Assembly (NCBI GenBank): GCA_900708905.1
Contig: CAADRB010000012.1
Coordinates: 1,471,235 to 1,535,234, forward strand
Length of the DNA: 64,000 nt
Reading direction: 5' to 3'
From: Hymenolepis diminuta
Lineage: Eukaryota > Platyhelminthes > Cestoda > Cyclophyllidea > Hymenolepididae
Positions 1 to 11,087 of the stretch are shown here, one piece after another (within the stretch, counting starts at the first letter, position 1; each line of letters starts with the position of its first letter). Made by a program: the position numbers and the translations under genes. The notes under the pieces are model-generated. The model saw nothing but the letters and a program-made list of their open reading frames with translations. It searched no databases and was not told the origin of the DNA.

Positions 1-687
1 TTCACAGCCGGAAATTTGTGTCGCCTTTACGTGCCTCAAGGCTGAGAGGAGGCCGAAGGTTGACCCTCTATGTATTCCTAAAATTACTCTTTATCCGCAT
101 CTTCTATGAAAATACTTCCGTTTCTCATCCACTAAGCCACAGTGATATCTTTATGTTCCTATGACTCAAACCCCTGTCATGTCTAGACAGGTTTATCGAT
201 TCTCATTTTCCTACAACAGTCCTGTTTTATTTGAAGGTACATTTGCGTGCATATACCACGCGTAACCTTGTCCAAGTGGCTCATATAAAGTGCGTTTGTA
301 TTTTCAATGAGACACACGGGCAGATACACACCTGTCATACGCGTGCTTTTACACTACCCTCTCATCGCCTTTGTTCCTTATTGTATTTTGATCAATGCAT
401 TTTAGCCAAAATAGCTCTTGGTCTGTGCTCTATAACTGGTTAGCTGTCAGTCGTTAGTCACAAAGAAGTGATGCATAATGACTTGGCAACCCCTACTAGA
501 TATTATCAATTAATATACCGTTCAAACAAGAGTAATTATTTTTAAGTAAAAAAAACATAAACACCGATCATTAAGCTCTACTTTTTCCTAGACTCTGGAA
601 TCAGGTTTATCAGAAAGAATCAGGTTTATAAAGAAATAATTAATAAAGGAATCATAACACAAATGGAGAAAATATCAATCGACTTAC
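1..687. other. Left edge: probable intron 4 of the partial ABHD gene
   Basis: Exon 4 of the minus-strand ABHD gene ends at 688 with a GTAAGT donor, so the lower coordinates should be its intron. I looked on the minus strand for a counterpart of exon 5 of the neighbouring paralogue (an Ile-Leu-Thr-Phe-Asn-Tyr start) and found none. The corresponding intron of the paralogue is about 0.77 kb once its transposon is removed, so the next exon probably lies just beyond the window. No other coding signal is seen; the 70-codon plus-strand open frame at 231-443 has no recognisable content. Confidence 0.5.
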
Positions 688-1395
688 GCGCCAAGAGAAA
701 TTCCAACTGCGACCATTGAAGCATCTGGAAAACGGTTTCGGACGTGCTCAAAAACGGTCGCAACATCAGAAGTATGTGCAGCGCAGTATGTTTTAGGTGT
801 CTACAAAATATACTTAGTAGAAAAATCAAAACTCACCTTCAATTTGTGGCGGCATGTTCCACGGTTATTTGCAACAACACAACGATAATTGCAATTATTT
901 ATTTCTTTAACCAGACTAACTATATAACTGCAACAGCCACATCCAGTCAATCCAGGCAAAAGAACAACAATTGGGGTGTTATCTGACATTCCTTTGATAT
1001 TACTCCATGACAACTGCATCTCCCCACCATCTAAAAAACTTATATATTCTCTAAAATGGTGTATGTTTGTAGAATTCCTCTTACTCTTCGTAATCGACTT
1101 TATCAGCACGATGAAATATCGGTCTTAGCACTGTCTGAATACGACCAGTAAAACCGAAAACAAAAGGGGAATAAATTTCACTCAGAAAAGGAACGTGGGA
1201 ACGGAAGAAATTTAAGAGCTTTTTAGAACGTCCATAGAGAACTGGTGGCTGGAAATAAATTGATAAATTTCTAAAAATTACGCTTACCGAACGGGCAGCT
1301 AAGAAATAATAAGCCGTGTATGCTCCGATTAAACAGGAGATTACAAGCTTTGCTGTGTATTCACTGAAGATTAAATAGTTAACTGCTGGGAACAT
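688..1395 (-). CDS. ABHD3: ABHD1/ABHD3-like phospholipase, copy B (5' part, exons 1-4)
   Basis: Alpha/beta-hydrolase of the ABHD1/ABHD3 family; known members are membrane-anchored phospholipases acting on phosphatidylcholine. Exons: 1288-1395, 1085-1248, 837-1050, 688-800, with introns of 39, 34 and 36 nt, all GT-AG and in phase. The start at 1395 opens a 36-codon exon with a hydrophobic N-terminal anchor (about residues 14-33). Exon 2 holds the PPVLYG and YSPFVFGFTGR motifs, exon 3 the LPGLTG oxyanion-side loop and NNRG motif, and exon 4 the nucleophile elbow GISLG (Ser about 197). The reading frame is intact throughout. The Asp and His exons should lie past the left edge. It is a tandem paralogue of the gene at 2923-9243, with the same intron positions and roughly 78% identity in exon 3. 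Family assignment is secure; ABHD1 versus ABHD3 cannot be separated here. Confidence 0.85.
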
Positions 1396-2922
1396 GTTGG
1401 CGCAAAAGAAAAAGCAAAATTATCAGAAACTTCCGCTTAGAGTGTGAGAACACGACTTAAATGGGCTCAAGGTAGGTTTAACAGGAATCCATGGCTTTTA
1501 GTTAATATAAATAGCTTTGATAATTCTTCAAAATATATATAACCGGGAAGTAAAATACTTTATATATCTTGTTTTTTATTTAAAGCATTTTTTCTCATCA
1601 GGCAATTTTATTTTTTCATTTAGGAAATAGAAAATATTCCTTTCCGCTACGGATGAAATATCAATTGAATTATCACACGAAACTCGAAAATACAGTCAAT
1701 GATCATCGTGACTGATTTTTTATTTAAATTATACTAAACTGGATAACTTTTTCTGAATATATACCTGTCCGAAAATCATGAGGGATTTACTTTTATAAGA
1801 GTACGTAGGCTTCGACAAGATACCTCAAAAAATGATTTAGCGAAATTTTGTATCAAATTTAAGACAGTTACCGGGTAAAATGGTTACATCTTAGGGTATC
1901 TTCCTAATAGTAAAAATTTTATATTGTCATTGTCTATATGAATGCGTGTTTCAAGGCTATTTACTAGCCATAATGACCTGCTCTTCTCTGTAGGATACTG
2001 TACCGACTCTTGAATTCCCTAGGAAATCGCACTACTCATAAATGCAAACCGGTAACACCAAAAAAATCCAAACCACTATATCAAAATAGGACACATGTTT
2101 TCGTACCGGTGCGTCGATTTATATCATGCGTCACTTACAACTGTAATGTAAACAAACGAAAATAAGGAATTCCACATAAAATAATTATTTTGGAGAGAAC
2201 ATTATTTTTTTACATGTGGCACTGAAACGTTCTCCTTCAAGTTACCTTATAGTAGCGGATATAGGGAGTCTTAATACTATAACAAGATCAATTCTTCCGG
2301 ACGTTATGTTATTCTGGAATCATTTATTTTAATCTGCAAGAAACCCTCCATCTCCTCAATAGTTAACCATAAATATATGCATTTATCTGTGGCACTGGTC
2401 TGTTTTTCCCTCCGTCCGCGCAACTTCCACGTCTCCATTTCCCATTGGATTAAACTGACATGTTAAATTATCCGATTGGATCAACACTTCATTCCTCCAT
2501 TTCAAACAGCAAGTTTGAATGAAACCTTGCTCAGAAAATTCCGGTGACTGGTGTAACTTGGGAGAAACGTAAGTAGCCACTAAACTCCGCAAATTCAGTT
2601 CGGGTGATTTTTTCGTTATAAATACTGCCTACTTCATGTAACACATAGTTGTTGCTTTCCCTCGTCTACTTGAACGCACCCATACTTAATAGCCATATTT
2701 GCACCGCAAGTAATTCCCAATATTACCTCCTTTTTCCACATTATTTTTCAAGAGCAGCCATGTCAAAAGCATTTAGACAATATACATCAAATAAATTCGA
2801 CTTCATTTCAAATCAATATTTTATTCAAAACGGAAATGAACGCTTCATCTTATTCGAATATTTACTATGAAATTAAATTATATACCATACTCCGTGCTTA
2901 AATTAACATTTGCATCAGAAAC
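1396..2922. other. Intergenic region between the two ABHD copies
   Basis: This separates the end of copy A (stop at 2923) from the start of copy B (1395), so it should hold the 3' end of A and the promoter of B. A minus-strand AATAAA lies at 2820-2825. The stretch around 2390-2600 is less AT-rich and has a 69-codon minus-strand open frame, but I recognise nothing in it. Nothing else stands out. Confidence 0.5.
2820..2825 (-). promoter_or_regulatory. Candidate polyadenylation signal of ABHD copy A
   Basis: AATAAA on the minus strand, about 100 nt past the stop codon of copy A. The spacing suits a short 3' UTR. In DNA this AT-rich the hexamer is common by chance, so position is the only real support. 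Confidence 0.4.
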
Positions 2923-3125
2923 TCAAATTGCCTTGTTACACCCGACGATTTGATCAAATTCCTCCTTGTTTTCAAACACCGCAGAAACGTACTGCGAGAC
3001 CGCGCGATCCATAAAATTTGGGCCGGTTGGCAAAAATCCCGCCAAAAATCCAATGTGGCCGCCATGACGAGTTAAAGCAATGGTGACATTGCTGCTGCTC
3101 TCTTGCACTTTCTCCAGAGGTATTG
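2923..3125 (-). CDS. ABHD3: ABHD copy A, exon 7 (catalytic His, C-terminus)
   Basis: 203 nt, phase 1 in, ending with TGA at 2925-2923. The acceptor is ACTTTAG. It carries GGHIGF with the catalytic His, then the MDRAVSQYV helix, and ends FDQIVGCNKAI. In copy B this part is outside the window. Confidence 0.87.
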
Positions 3126-6100
3126 CTAAAGTTTGAAGAAACACCTCAAATATAAATTGACTGTAAAAAAAAACAAAGTTAAACTGTGAGTGTGTGGTCC
3201 AAATACAAGCACCAATCGGACTGAGGGTATCTAAGCATGATACGGATGGAATTCTTCACTGCAAATTATGATTCTTGACCTCAGGATCTGGACAGGTCAC
3301 TAGAACCAATGCGACCAGTAGGAGCAGTGGTAAAAAAATGATAATTATATGGCATTATATGGCAGATGGTGACGAAATGTGTTAATAGGATTAATCTAAT
3401 CTTGCTTCATGGCCTTAGGTATCACTATGGAATTACTAACATTTGCCCCCATTTTCTTACGTCTCATTACAGAGTTCTGAAATTTCTGAGTTATTTTGGG
3501 AGGAGGAGGAGGGTACTAACACCTGGTGAGGACATATTATTTACCGCGAAAGAAAATAATTTTCCGTTGCTCAACAAGCAGTGGATTACTCAATACCAGA
3601 AAAATGATTGATTGAGATTATTTCTGCAAAAATTGAGACTAAATATTCTTGTAGTTTTCATATCTCATCTATTACTACTGTTCCTCAAACTTCTGCTAAA
3701 AATTCTACTCAATCTCCGATTGTACCTACCCCTCACGGAATGCATCCTACCGCAACTCAATCAATGACTTGAAGTTGCACCAATCAGAGAATGTGTAAAA
3801 TAGCAAATTTCATGTATCCTATGGAAATTACCAAGCCTAATGCCGTTTTAACATTACCTGTCCCAGAGCCAACCCTGCAAAAACAAAAACCAATTCTAAA
3901 ATCAGCAAATACTGTTCCTCTAAGCTACGTGTGTAACATACGCTGCCAAAAGGGACAGAAAGGTTGTTATACTCTTGCCTCCATCATAATTCATAAGCCG
4001 TTCACCATGATCAAATCTTCAAAATATATTTGTCAGTATAACCACACTCGAGCGAAACCGAAGCTCGTTTGCTGTTCCAAGCGTTCGGCATAGGTGGATG
4101 ATCAACTCAAAAAAACTAGAGAATTTTTCATGGCAAACTTGTCCCTAACTTAAATGGAGTAGCATCAAAAAATTTTATCGTTAATCAATTACAAATGTTT
4201 AATATTTGTTAAAATGAACTAAAATTGTGGATCTTTGCTTGATATTAATTTGAGTAAATAGCCTTCAATGCTATATATTGTCTCATTACAAATTTTTGAG
4301 ATTTGTGGAGTTATCTGGGATCCTAATAAGGTATAGCATTTTTGTTCTTCTAGCTAGGGGACTGATGCTTCCCTTGTGAATTCATAATGCAACTTTGGAC
4401 GCCATAATCGTTAGTACCTTTCCATTTTTTTCTGTGTTGAAGGTCATAGGACGATGATGGCTTAAGAATATTTCAATCTCCTAAATTACAGCTCCTTTTT
4501 AACAAATCTCAAGATCAACACATTTTGATTAATAAAATTGCAATAAATAGATCTTGAAGTATTTCTTTTATACTTATCAAAAGTATTATTGATTAATTTA
4601 CATATTTCCTCAGTTCTGTCGTCGTAGTCTGTGAAATTATTGTTTTATTTGAGTCCGCTTAAACCAACAGTAGTTCGTACATTCCGCCTCCTTATGTCCA
4701 AAGCAACCATTGACTTTCATTCACTACTGTCCAGTTACGGATTAAATCATTAGTCTGTTACCAACCAAGCTTTTTTACGCCCTTCGTAAACATTAATATT
4801 ATAGATCGCAATCATTAATATGCATTCTTGTTACTACGATGCGCTTTTTATCTAAAAAAGTGGCTGTCATTAGAGAATCTAAGCTTTTCTCCAACAGTTA
4901 GACAACTCTAGCTCCTACAAAATAATTCTGAATGATAAATCAGTCAAAATAAAGTATCTTATACCCGAAAATATGAGAGAAAAGGAATCTAGAAGCTACC
5001 TCCTAGCCTCAAGACATAATTGCCTACAAGTAGTAGCTTGAGTGACTGAAAAAGAGCCTACCTCCCAATAATCAATAGAAAACCTACATTCCATTGGCAC
5101 ATAAGGATCATCGGCTGCATTCAAGCACAAAACTGGAACTTTGACACGACCGATTTTGGTTGCTGGTGTAGCGTCCGCATGATACTCCTCTAATGAGTTA
5201 TATCCAAACATTTCCACAGTCAAGGACTTGTCAAACTCACGAACGGTGCGACTCTAAATTGTACAATATAATAACTACTTAATTTTAATGGGTAACAATA
5301 ATTATTATCATCCCAAACGGGTTAGCACAAGCGCCTATATTTTAAGTGACAATAGATGAAAACCAAATCATATGCCTAAACGAGTAGGATCTGCACTAAC
5401 AGCGTGCCAAACCGGATGAAAACAGACTGATTAATAAATCAACAAGTGATTAGTATAAAAATATAGTTCGAATTTAAAAGGCAAAATGTCATTTTTAATG
5501 CTAGAATACATTGGATCTAAGGCTAGGAACATAAATACTACTTGATTTGAAACAGAGAGTTGAATGTTAAAAAAGTCATGTCCTTCAAATGAGCTAACTT
5601 AATAAATATATATATTCTGACACCTATATTAATTATGAAAGATATATATATTACTGAAAGAAGACTACAACTTGAACTATCAATGTAAGAGACATTCGTA
5701 GAGCTATGGCTTTTCCGAGTCCTATGAGCTACACCCCAAACAGGAGACAAGATATGACAAAGCTAATGGCATTAAGAGAGCATAAATAAGGCCCTTTAGC
5801 TAGCAAATTGGGTCAGTTCGAGTACCGTTTTCCCATGGAATCAGGCAAATTTGAACTAGATGACGAAATGCGAGATTAGAAAAGTGCAAATGAAAAAAAA
5901 ACCTAGTACTTGGAAACCAACATATACTACGATTCTCACTCACTCTATCGAATAATATGCAGAATCTCAAAGAATTTAGTTTTAAGGAAGAGAGATAGTC
6001 ATAAAAGCAAATGGAGCAAAGTAACATCCCTGGCTTCAAGATTTAAACCTCCTAAATTTACCTTTCTCCTCCCCTCAAGAGTGGCATATTTGATACTAAA

Positions 6101-9100
6101 AAAACGTTAATCATAATGTGACTATGTAGGCTATGCATAAATTCCCCAATATAGTGAATAAACTTGAATTTAAAAATAGGATAAGTTTACATATTTTCAT
6201 CAACTCAAGGAACGATATGAAATGCTTTCAGTATGCACAATCAGCACTCACCTTCAGAACGTTTGGAATATCGAATTGTTTAGAGAGGACTTCAGCATTT
6301 CGTGCAATAAGCTGCCGCAAGTTATGTACCATGGGATAGTTAAAAAGAACCCTGTCAAAAGACTTTTCCAACTTATCACAAGACATTCCAATATCCCACG
6401 GCATGGAAATGCACATAGCAGCTGTAAGGGGACATGGCTTGGTAGAATCTTTCTGCTCCTGCGCTATGTAATTGAAAGTAAGAATACTAAAACAAAAAAA
6501 GGAAACAACAAAATTTAACATTGGATCAAGGGATCGGTGGGAAAGCAGCCATAATTTTTATTTTATTAACTTGAATAGAATAAAAAATTGCTAGGTTATC
6601 ACCTTTTCAGGCTTTTACTACAAGACAGAAAGAGGAATGATCAATACGGAGTAAATAGGAAATAATGACTGCGTGGATTAAACTGTACACGGAAGCCAAA
6701 CAACTAGAACAAACCGATAGGAATAACGGATTCAAGTGAGCGCACATATGTAAAGTATCTGAGGCCACTTATATTTTTGTAATTTAAACCAACCCGATTA
6801 TAATCAAAGTATTTTTATATCAGAAGATTTCATGGCAGACACTACTACAATTAAAGAAATGGAAAGACACTATGTAATAGTGTTGATAAAAGCGAAACAC
6901 AACAATTTAGAAATTGCAAGATATCTAAAAATCGTCACATCTTTCGTTTGTAAAGTTAGAAAGGAGGTCAGTGAAAACAATGGAGGTAAATTGGTCGCCA
7001 CGAAAAAGAGAAAAGAGCATTTTCAACGTTCCGCTAACTCACTTAGAACACCTGAGTTTGTCAGAAGAGTGCATGGCATGATCGACGAAAATCATAGGAA
7101 GTCAATGCGACATCTTGACAAACACCTCCATGTGACTGAAGGAACAATAAGGAATGTTGGTCATCAAGACCTCGAATACAAACCTCACACGTTCTTAAGC
7201 GAAGTCGTCGGTTTATGTGGACAAAAACAACTCAAGAGGATCGTTGAATGCGTGCAAAACGAATCTTAGACAAATTAAAGTACCCAGAAGAAGAGGAGAG
7301 GTTTTTCTTAGACCAAAAAAATGTAAACCAGGATCCAAAAGTCAATCCAAGAAATGATAGGTGGCCATGTGGGTGCGGACCTCACTGAAGTTCCAACTAT
7401 TATGCGCACGAAGTTTCTAGCAACAGTTATGGTTTTCGGTGTTTTTAGCAATGAGGGAGGGGCACATGACTCCTCAATTTCTTCCACAAATTCTTTGGGT
7501 CAGTGCAGATGCCCATTTCGAGACTCTCCAAACAACTATTGTTAAACCGCCTTGGATAGACAGAATAGCCAATGAGAAACTCCTCCGTGCCTTCGAACAA
7601 GATTTGTCTCCATTCCGTAAAGCTCTTAAAATCCACCATTGGATGGCTAAGAATTTTCATCATACCACACCAAAATTATGGCCGCCTCCTAACTCACCAG
7701 ACCTTAATCCTTTTGATTATTATGTGCAGGGCGGAGCGTGGTTGAAAAGGAAGTTAATAAGCATCCCCATAACACCAAATCCTCCTCTCCGATGGAAGAT
7801 ATCAATAAAGACCATCTGATCTGACCAAAGCTTGTGGTCAGTCACTTTCGGACTCGAATTGAGTCGTTGAGAGAAGCCGAAGGAATATATGTAGAATAAA
7901 ACCTAGGTTAATATGCTTGTTTTATTAAGTAAAATTGTAAACTTCAACCATTAACAGTTTCATTTTGTTTTTCTAAAAGTACGCAAGGTGGCCTTAGATA
8001 CCTTACGCACCCTGTGCATAGCCCCACAATGTATTTACTATCAGAGAATTTTTATTGGTCGCTCATCGGCGACTAGAGAATGCTAAATCAGTCAGTTCCA
8101 TTGCGTACCTTAATTCGCTCTGTTAATCACAACCCAAGTTTCTCATATTTATTGTCCACGCATATTACTTTCCCTTCACAATTACTCTTCCCACTTCTAT
8201 ACCTCTACCTCTCATTCCTTTACGGTTTATCAACACACCTGAGTTCCTTTTTCTTACAATTTTTGAACGGTTGTTGCATTCTGTTGGCCTTCAGGAAGAT
8301 CATCAGTTCGGTGAGGGCATATCTAGCCTAAGTTGATCCATAAAGTAGTTTTACTAATACCTTAGATAATTTAACGAAAGAATAATAGGCCATAGATAGA
8401 GTAAAGCTTAATACACGGTAGGTATAAAATGATAATCAACTAAAGGAATAATAAACAGAAAATCTGCCATTAAACCCAAGCTAGTCATTACTATAACTAA
8501 TAACAATGGACGTAACATATAAAAAAGTCCTACCCCCCAAGCGAAATCCCAACAGCTATCAATGGAGAATTCGGATAGCGGTTTCTAACATGTTCCATCG
8601 CCGTAGAAACATCAGATGTATGCGAGGCGCAAAACGTTTTAGGAGTCTAAAGAAAATGCCATTAGGGAAAAAAAATAAAAAATACACCTACCTTTATCTT
8701 GTAACGACAAGTTCCTCGATTATTTAAGACAACACATCGGTATTTGCAGTTATTTATTTCTTTAACAAGACTAGCTATGTAACTGCAACATCCGCAACCC
8801 GTTATGCCAGGTAAGATAACCACTGTTGGAGTATTATCAATTGCACCCTCAACATTACTCCATGATAACTGCATCTCTCCGCCATCGGAAAGGGCGATAA
8901 ACTCCCTGAAATTCGTATAAATGACGAGATATCATCTTACTCCTCATAGCTGCATTTTTCAGTGCTAAATAATAAGGCCCTTAATATAGTCTGGACACGA
9001 CCCGTGAAGCCAAAAACAAATGGAGAATACACCTCGTTCACGAAAGGCACGTGAGATTGGAAGAAATTTAGAAGCATTTTGCTGCTTCCATAAAGTACGG

Positions 9101-9243
9101 GCGGCTGAAATGAAATGTATTATTGTTGAAATTATTGTGCTTACAGAGCGAGCAGCGAAGATATAATAAACTGTATAGGCTCCAATCAAGCTGGGAATTA
9201 GATATTTTAATGCACCTTCACCAAACAGGACAGGTAAAAACAT
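2923..9243 (-). CDS. ABHD3: ABHD1/ABHD3-like phospholipase, copy A (7 exons, one frameshift)
   Basis: A complete gene by exon content. Exons: 9145-9243, 8941-9105, 8692-8905, 8534-8646, 6252-6486, 5088-5253, 2923-3125. Introns: 39, 35, 45, 2047, 998 and 1962 nt. If the frameshift in exon 2 is discounted the product is 397 residues, close to the roughly 405-409 of human ABHD1/ABHD3. The catalytic triad is visible: Ser in GISLGG (about 194), Asp in LNAADDP (about 324), His in GGHIGF (about 354). Met at 9243 aligns with the start of copy B; the earlier in-frame ATG at 9306 has a poor context and no counterpart. Exon 2 is 165 nt where copy B has 164, and the frame breaks near 9059-9061. This is either a new pseudogene or a one-base assembly error. 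A dead mariner sits in intron 4. The expected role is deacylation of membrane phospholipids from an ER or Golgi anchor. Confidence 0.85.
3126..5087. other. Intron 6 of ABHD copy A
   Basis: No exon is supported here. Two copies of a roughly 50-nt motif, starting GTCTCATTACA at about 3461 and 4280, are recognisably related. A 100-codon plus-strand open frame at 3791-4093 has no recognised domain and no splice or expression signal I can defend. Confidence 0.5.
5088..5253 (-). CDS. ABHD3: ABHD copy A, exon 6 (catalytic Asp)
   Basis: 166 nt, phase 0 in and phase 1 out. It starts SRTVREFD and contains VPVLCLNAADDP, the strand-loop carrying the acid residue. I end it at the GTAGGT donor after GTGCCAATGGAAT rather than at the later GTAGGC, because only the earlier donor joins exon 7 (SIPLEK) with the spacing of the family. 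Confidence 0.85.
6252..6486 (-). CDS. ABHD3: ABHD copy A, exon 5
   Basis: 235 nt, entering in phase 2 after a TTTTTTTGTTTTAG acceptor and leaving in phase 0 at a GTGAGTG donor. It encodes the part following the nucleophile elbow (ILTFNYIAQE, like the NYL segment of ABHD3) and the MPWDI segment, ending FDIPNVLK. The frame is fully open and joins exon 4 without a break across the transposon-bearing intron. Confidence 0.88.
6740..8018 (+). mobile_element. Dead mariner (IS630-Tc1-mariner) element in intron 4 of ABHD copy A
   Basis: About 1.28 kb, the size of a typical mariner, inserted antisense to its host gene. Terminal inverted repeats are visible: the left end near 6741-6770 reads TAAAGTATCTGAGGCCAC, and the complement of the right end near 7985-8016 reads TAAGGTATCTAAGGCCAC. 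The right end is followed by TA, the expected target site; a matching left TA is not clear. The interior is a degraded transposase gene. Confidence 0.88.
6832..7835 (+). pseudogene. Mariner-type transposase, multiply frameshifted
   Basis: An ATG at 6832 opens a 145-codon segment with the N-terminal helix-turn-helix region and the motifs FVRRVHGMIDE and LHVTEGTIRNV. The coding sense then moves through other frames: MRAKRILDKLKYPEE and FLDQKN at about 7250-7325, DLTEVPTIMRTKF at about 7383, AFEQDLSPFRKA and NSPDLNPFDYY at about 7590-7725, then EVNKHPHNTK up to about 7780. At least four frameshifts and one in-frame TGA are present. The three catalytic Asp positions (LDQKN, EQDLSP, SPDLNP) are all still Asp, with 32 residues between the second and third. 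It cannot make an active enzyme. Confidence 0.9.
8534..9243 (-). CDS. ABHD3: ABHD copy A, exons 1-4 (anchor, oxyanion loop, nucleophile)
   Basis: Four exons are packed within 710 nt by three micro-introns. Exon 1 (33 codons) is a membrane anchor ending in AARS. Exon 2 carries PPVLYG, then after the frame break SHVPF and YSPFVFGFTGR. Exon 3 has DGGEMQLSW, LPGITG and NNRG. Exon 4 ends inside the Gly-Gly of GISLGG. Phases (0, 2, 0, 2) match those of copy B exactly. Neither of the other two frames of exon 2 is open from its acceptor, so an alternative acceptor does not repair the frame. Confidence 0.82.
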
Positions 9244-11087
9244 ATCTTGCATTGGATGTTTACAGTCCAAATATAAGTTACTGGTAAGATTGTGGGACAC
9301 ATTCAAGGTTGTTCCAACGATTTCTACATTTTAACCAAAGCAGTAAACTGCATATTTATTGATTGAGAACAATATTTCCTTTCCAAAATAGATTTATAGG
9401 CATGTTTGGTGATTTTGTTCATATATTTCATATTCATATTCATATATTGACTGCGTTTAAAATGATCTTTTCTCGATGTAATGCAATAAATAACCAAAAT
9501 AAAGTCGATAAGTTTTTATGTCAACTTAATCCCCGAAATTTTGATTTTATTATATTTACTTATCTAGAGCCTTATCCTGAAATATGACAGCACTTGAATT
9601 CAAAATCTCTTTTCACTTCAGGGCAACTATTTTTGGGATGCTAATAAGGAGAAAAGTTATCTTTTACGACATTACTCTTTTTAGATAATTAATATTTGAT
9701 CTTGTTTAGTGTACTAATTTCGATCCAAGAAAATGATCTATGTTGTACGTTATTATCTTATACCACAGCGTTTCATTCATCATAATTACTCTTATTCTTT
9801 CAAATTAAACTTTATAGAAGGCTTCTAAGACAATCATTACGCTGCTAGTGTGGCGATCTATACCATCAGTGGTAATAGTTTCAAACCCCATGGATCTAAA
9901 CGACCAATTGGGTTGTTGATACTAACCAGTAGTGGGACGTCAATCAAGTCTCGTCATCGATATTTGGGCGTGATGTTAGACATCAGTTTAGGAATCTATG
10001 TGCAAACATGCGCACATAGCTGGTCCACCTGTGGATATCGCAATCGAGATAATATCGCCAGCCAATTATATCTAATCGGCAGGTGTTGATAGACATCTGC
10101 CGACCACACCATCTCCCGTACAAATATGAAAAAAATAATCTTTTGAATTCGAGATGACTCCTTTGGTCAGTCATGATACTGCCTAGTATATGCGCATTTC
10201 TTTCGAGGACACCTGAATGATTGTTGGGTATTTGTTTTACCCACGTTTGGGTCAGTTAGAGCGTAAAACATTAGAATTATGTTGGGGGAAAATATTATTT
10301 TCTTATATGTAGCAAACTGTTACATGTGAGTTTACATTACCGTATTAACAAAATGAACAATCAGTAGAACTAAAAGTCAAAGCCCAAAGAACACTTGTTG
10401 GAGTGTATTCCCTTACACGTATCTAACTGGAGACCATAACCTTTGAAATAGCAGTAGGATTTGAGTGAGGTCAGCAAGAGATAAGATGAAGAGGTATAAG
10501 TAGGAAAACCATTGGAGACCGAAAGGAAAAGGAATTAAAGTCATCCCATAGTAAGCACAAATTGAGATGGATAAAGGATCAATTTGATTGTCTTACTGCT
10601 TTGCTATTCTGATGACCCACAAATAACGTTAAAACATTGTATTCATCTTGTACGTACGATAAAATTTATAAACTTGAAAATATTACTTCAGAATTTACTA
10701 CTTGAGGTACAGTAATCCATGCATCATTTTATGCCTAGATTTTTACAATTATTTTATCTAATTTTGGATCAAAATTAATTAAACTCATTAATATTTGTGA
10801 GTAAGTTTAGCATGGAACTCAGGATTTTGAGCTTAATACATATACATTTACAAACATATAAAATTTAAGTAAAAAACAAACCTTATATATTTATAGATGC
10901 TAAAATTTATCAAAAAATTATTGTAACATCCAAAACTTTATTTCGTTCCATTTAATTAATTTAATCGACTTTAGCGTAGCCGCCTATTCGAAATATGGAC
11001 CTAGGTCAATTTTGACATATGAGAGCTCGTGTGCACGATTAATCGCGCATAGACATAATTAATTTATAATCACCTATACTTGTAACG
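9244..11087. promoter_or_regulatory. Shared upstream region of the divergent ABHD copy A and MBOAT genes
   Basis: 1.84 kb separates the two start codons, transcribed outward, so both promoters should lie here. It contains a reverse-transcriptase relic (about 9877-10060) and a very AT-rich half (10600-10950). The last 100 nt before the MBOAT start have several CpG dinucleotides and a TTTATAAT about 20-30 nt before the ATG. No defined transcription-factor site is claimed. Confidence 0.45.
9870..10060 (+). pseudogene. Non-LTR retrotransposon reverse-transcriptase fragment
   Basis: In the plus-strand frame starting at 9850 the translation reads SKRPIGLLIL, then SIKSRHRYLGVMLDISL and YVQTCAHS. 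This fits the thumb-side motif of R1/Jockey/Loa-type reverse transcriptases, where a KTE and RRPI segment precedes G-x-x-I and then RYLGVxxDxxL, followed by a helix with VQ-x-x-C. Only about 60 codons remain; the YADD catalytic motif upstream and the remainder downstream are not seen. It is a short decayed relic sitting between two genes. Confidence 0.55.

Noticed and set aside
3791..4093. A 100-codon plus-strand open frame in ABHD intron 6
   Set aside because: No recognised domain, no splice borders and no neighbouring exon; probably chance.
5065..5087. A later GTAGGC donor for ABHD exon 6, giving a longer exon
   Set aside because: It adds residues absent from the family between the Asp motif and IPLEK and does not join exon 7 in phase.
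8965..9306. A 113-codon minus-strand open frame starting at 9306 taken as a protein N-terminus
   Set aside because: It reads through the 39-nt intron 1 and the frameshifted part of exon 2. Comparison with copy B places the start at 9243 and splits it into two exons.
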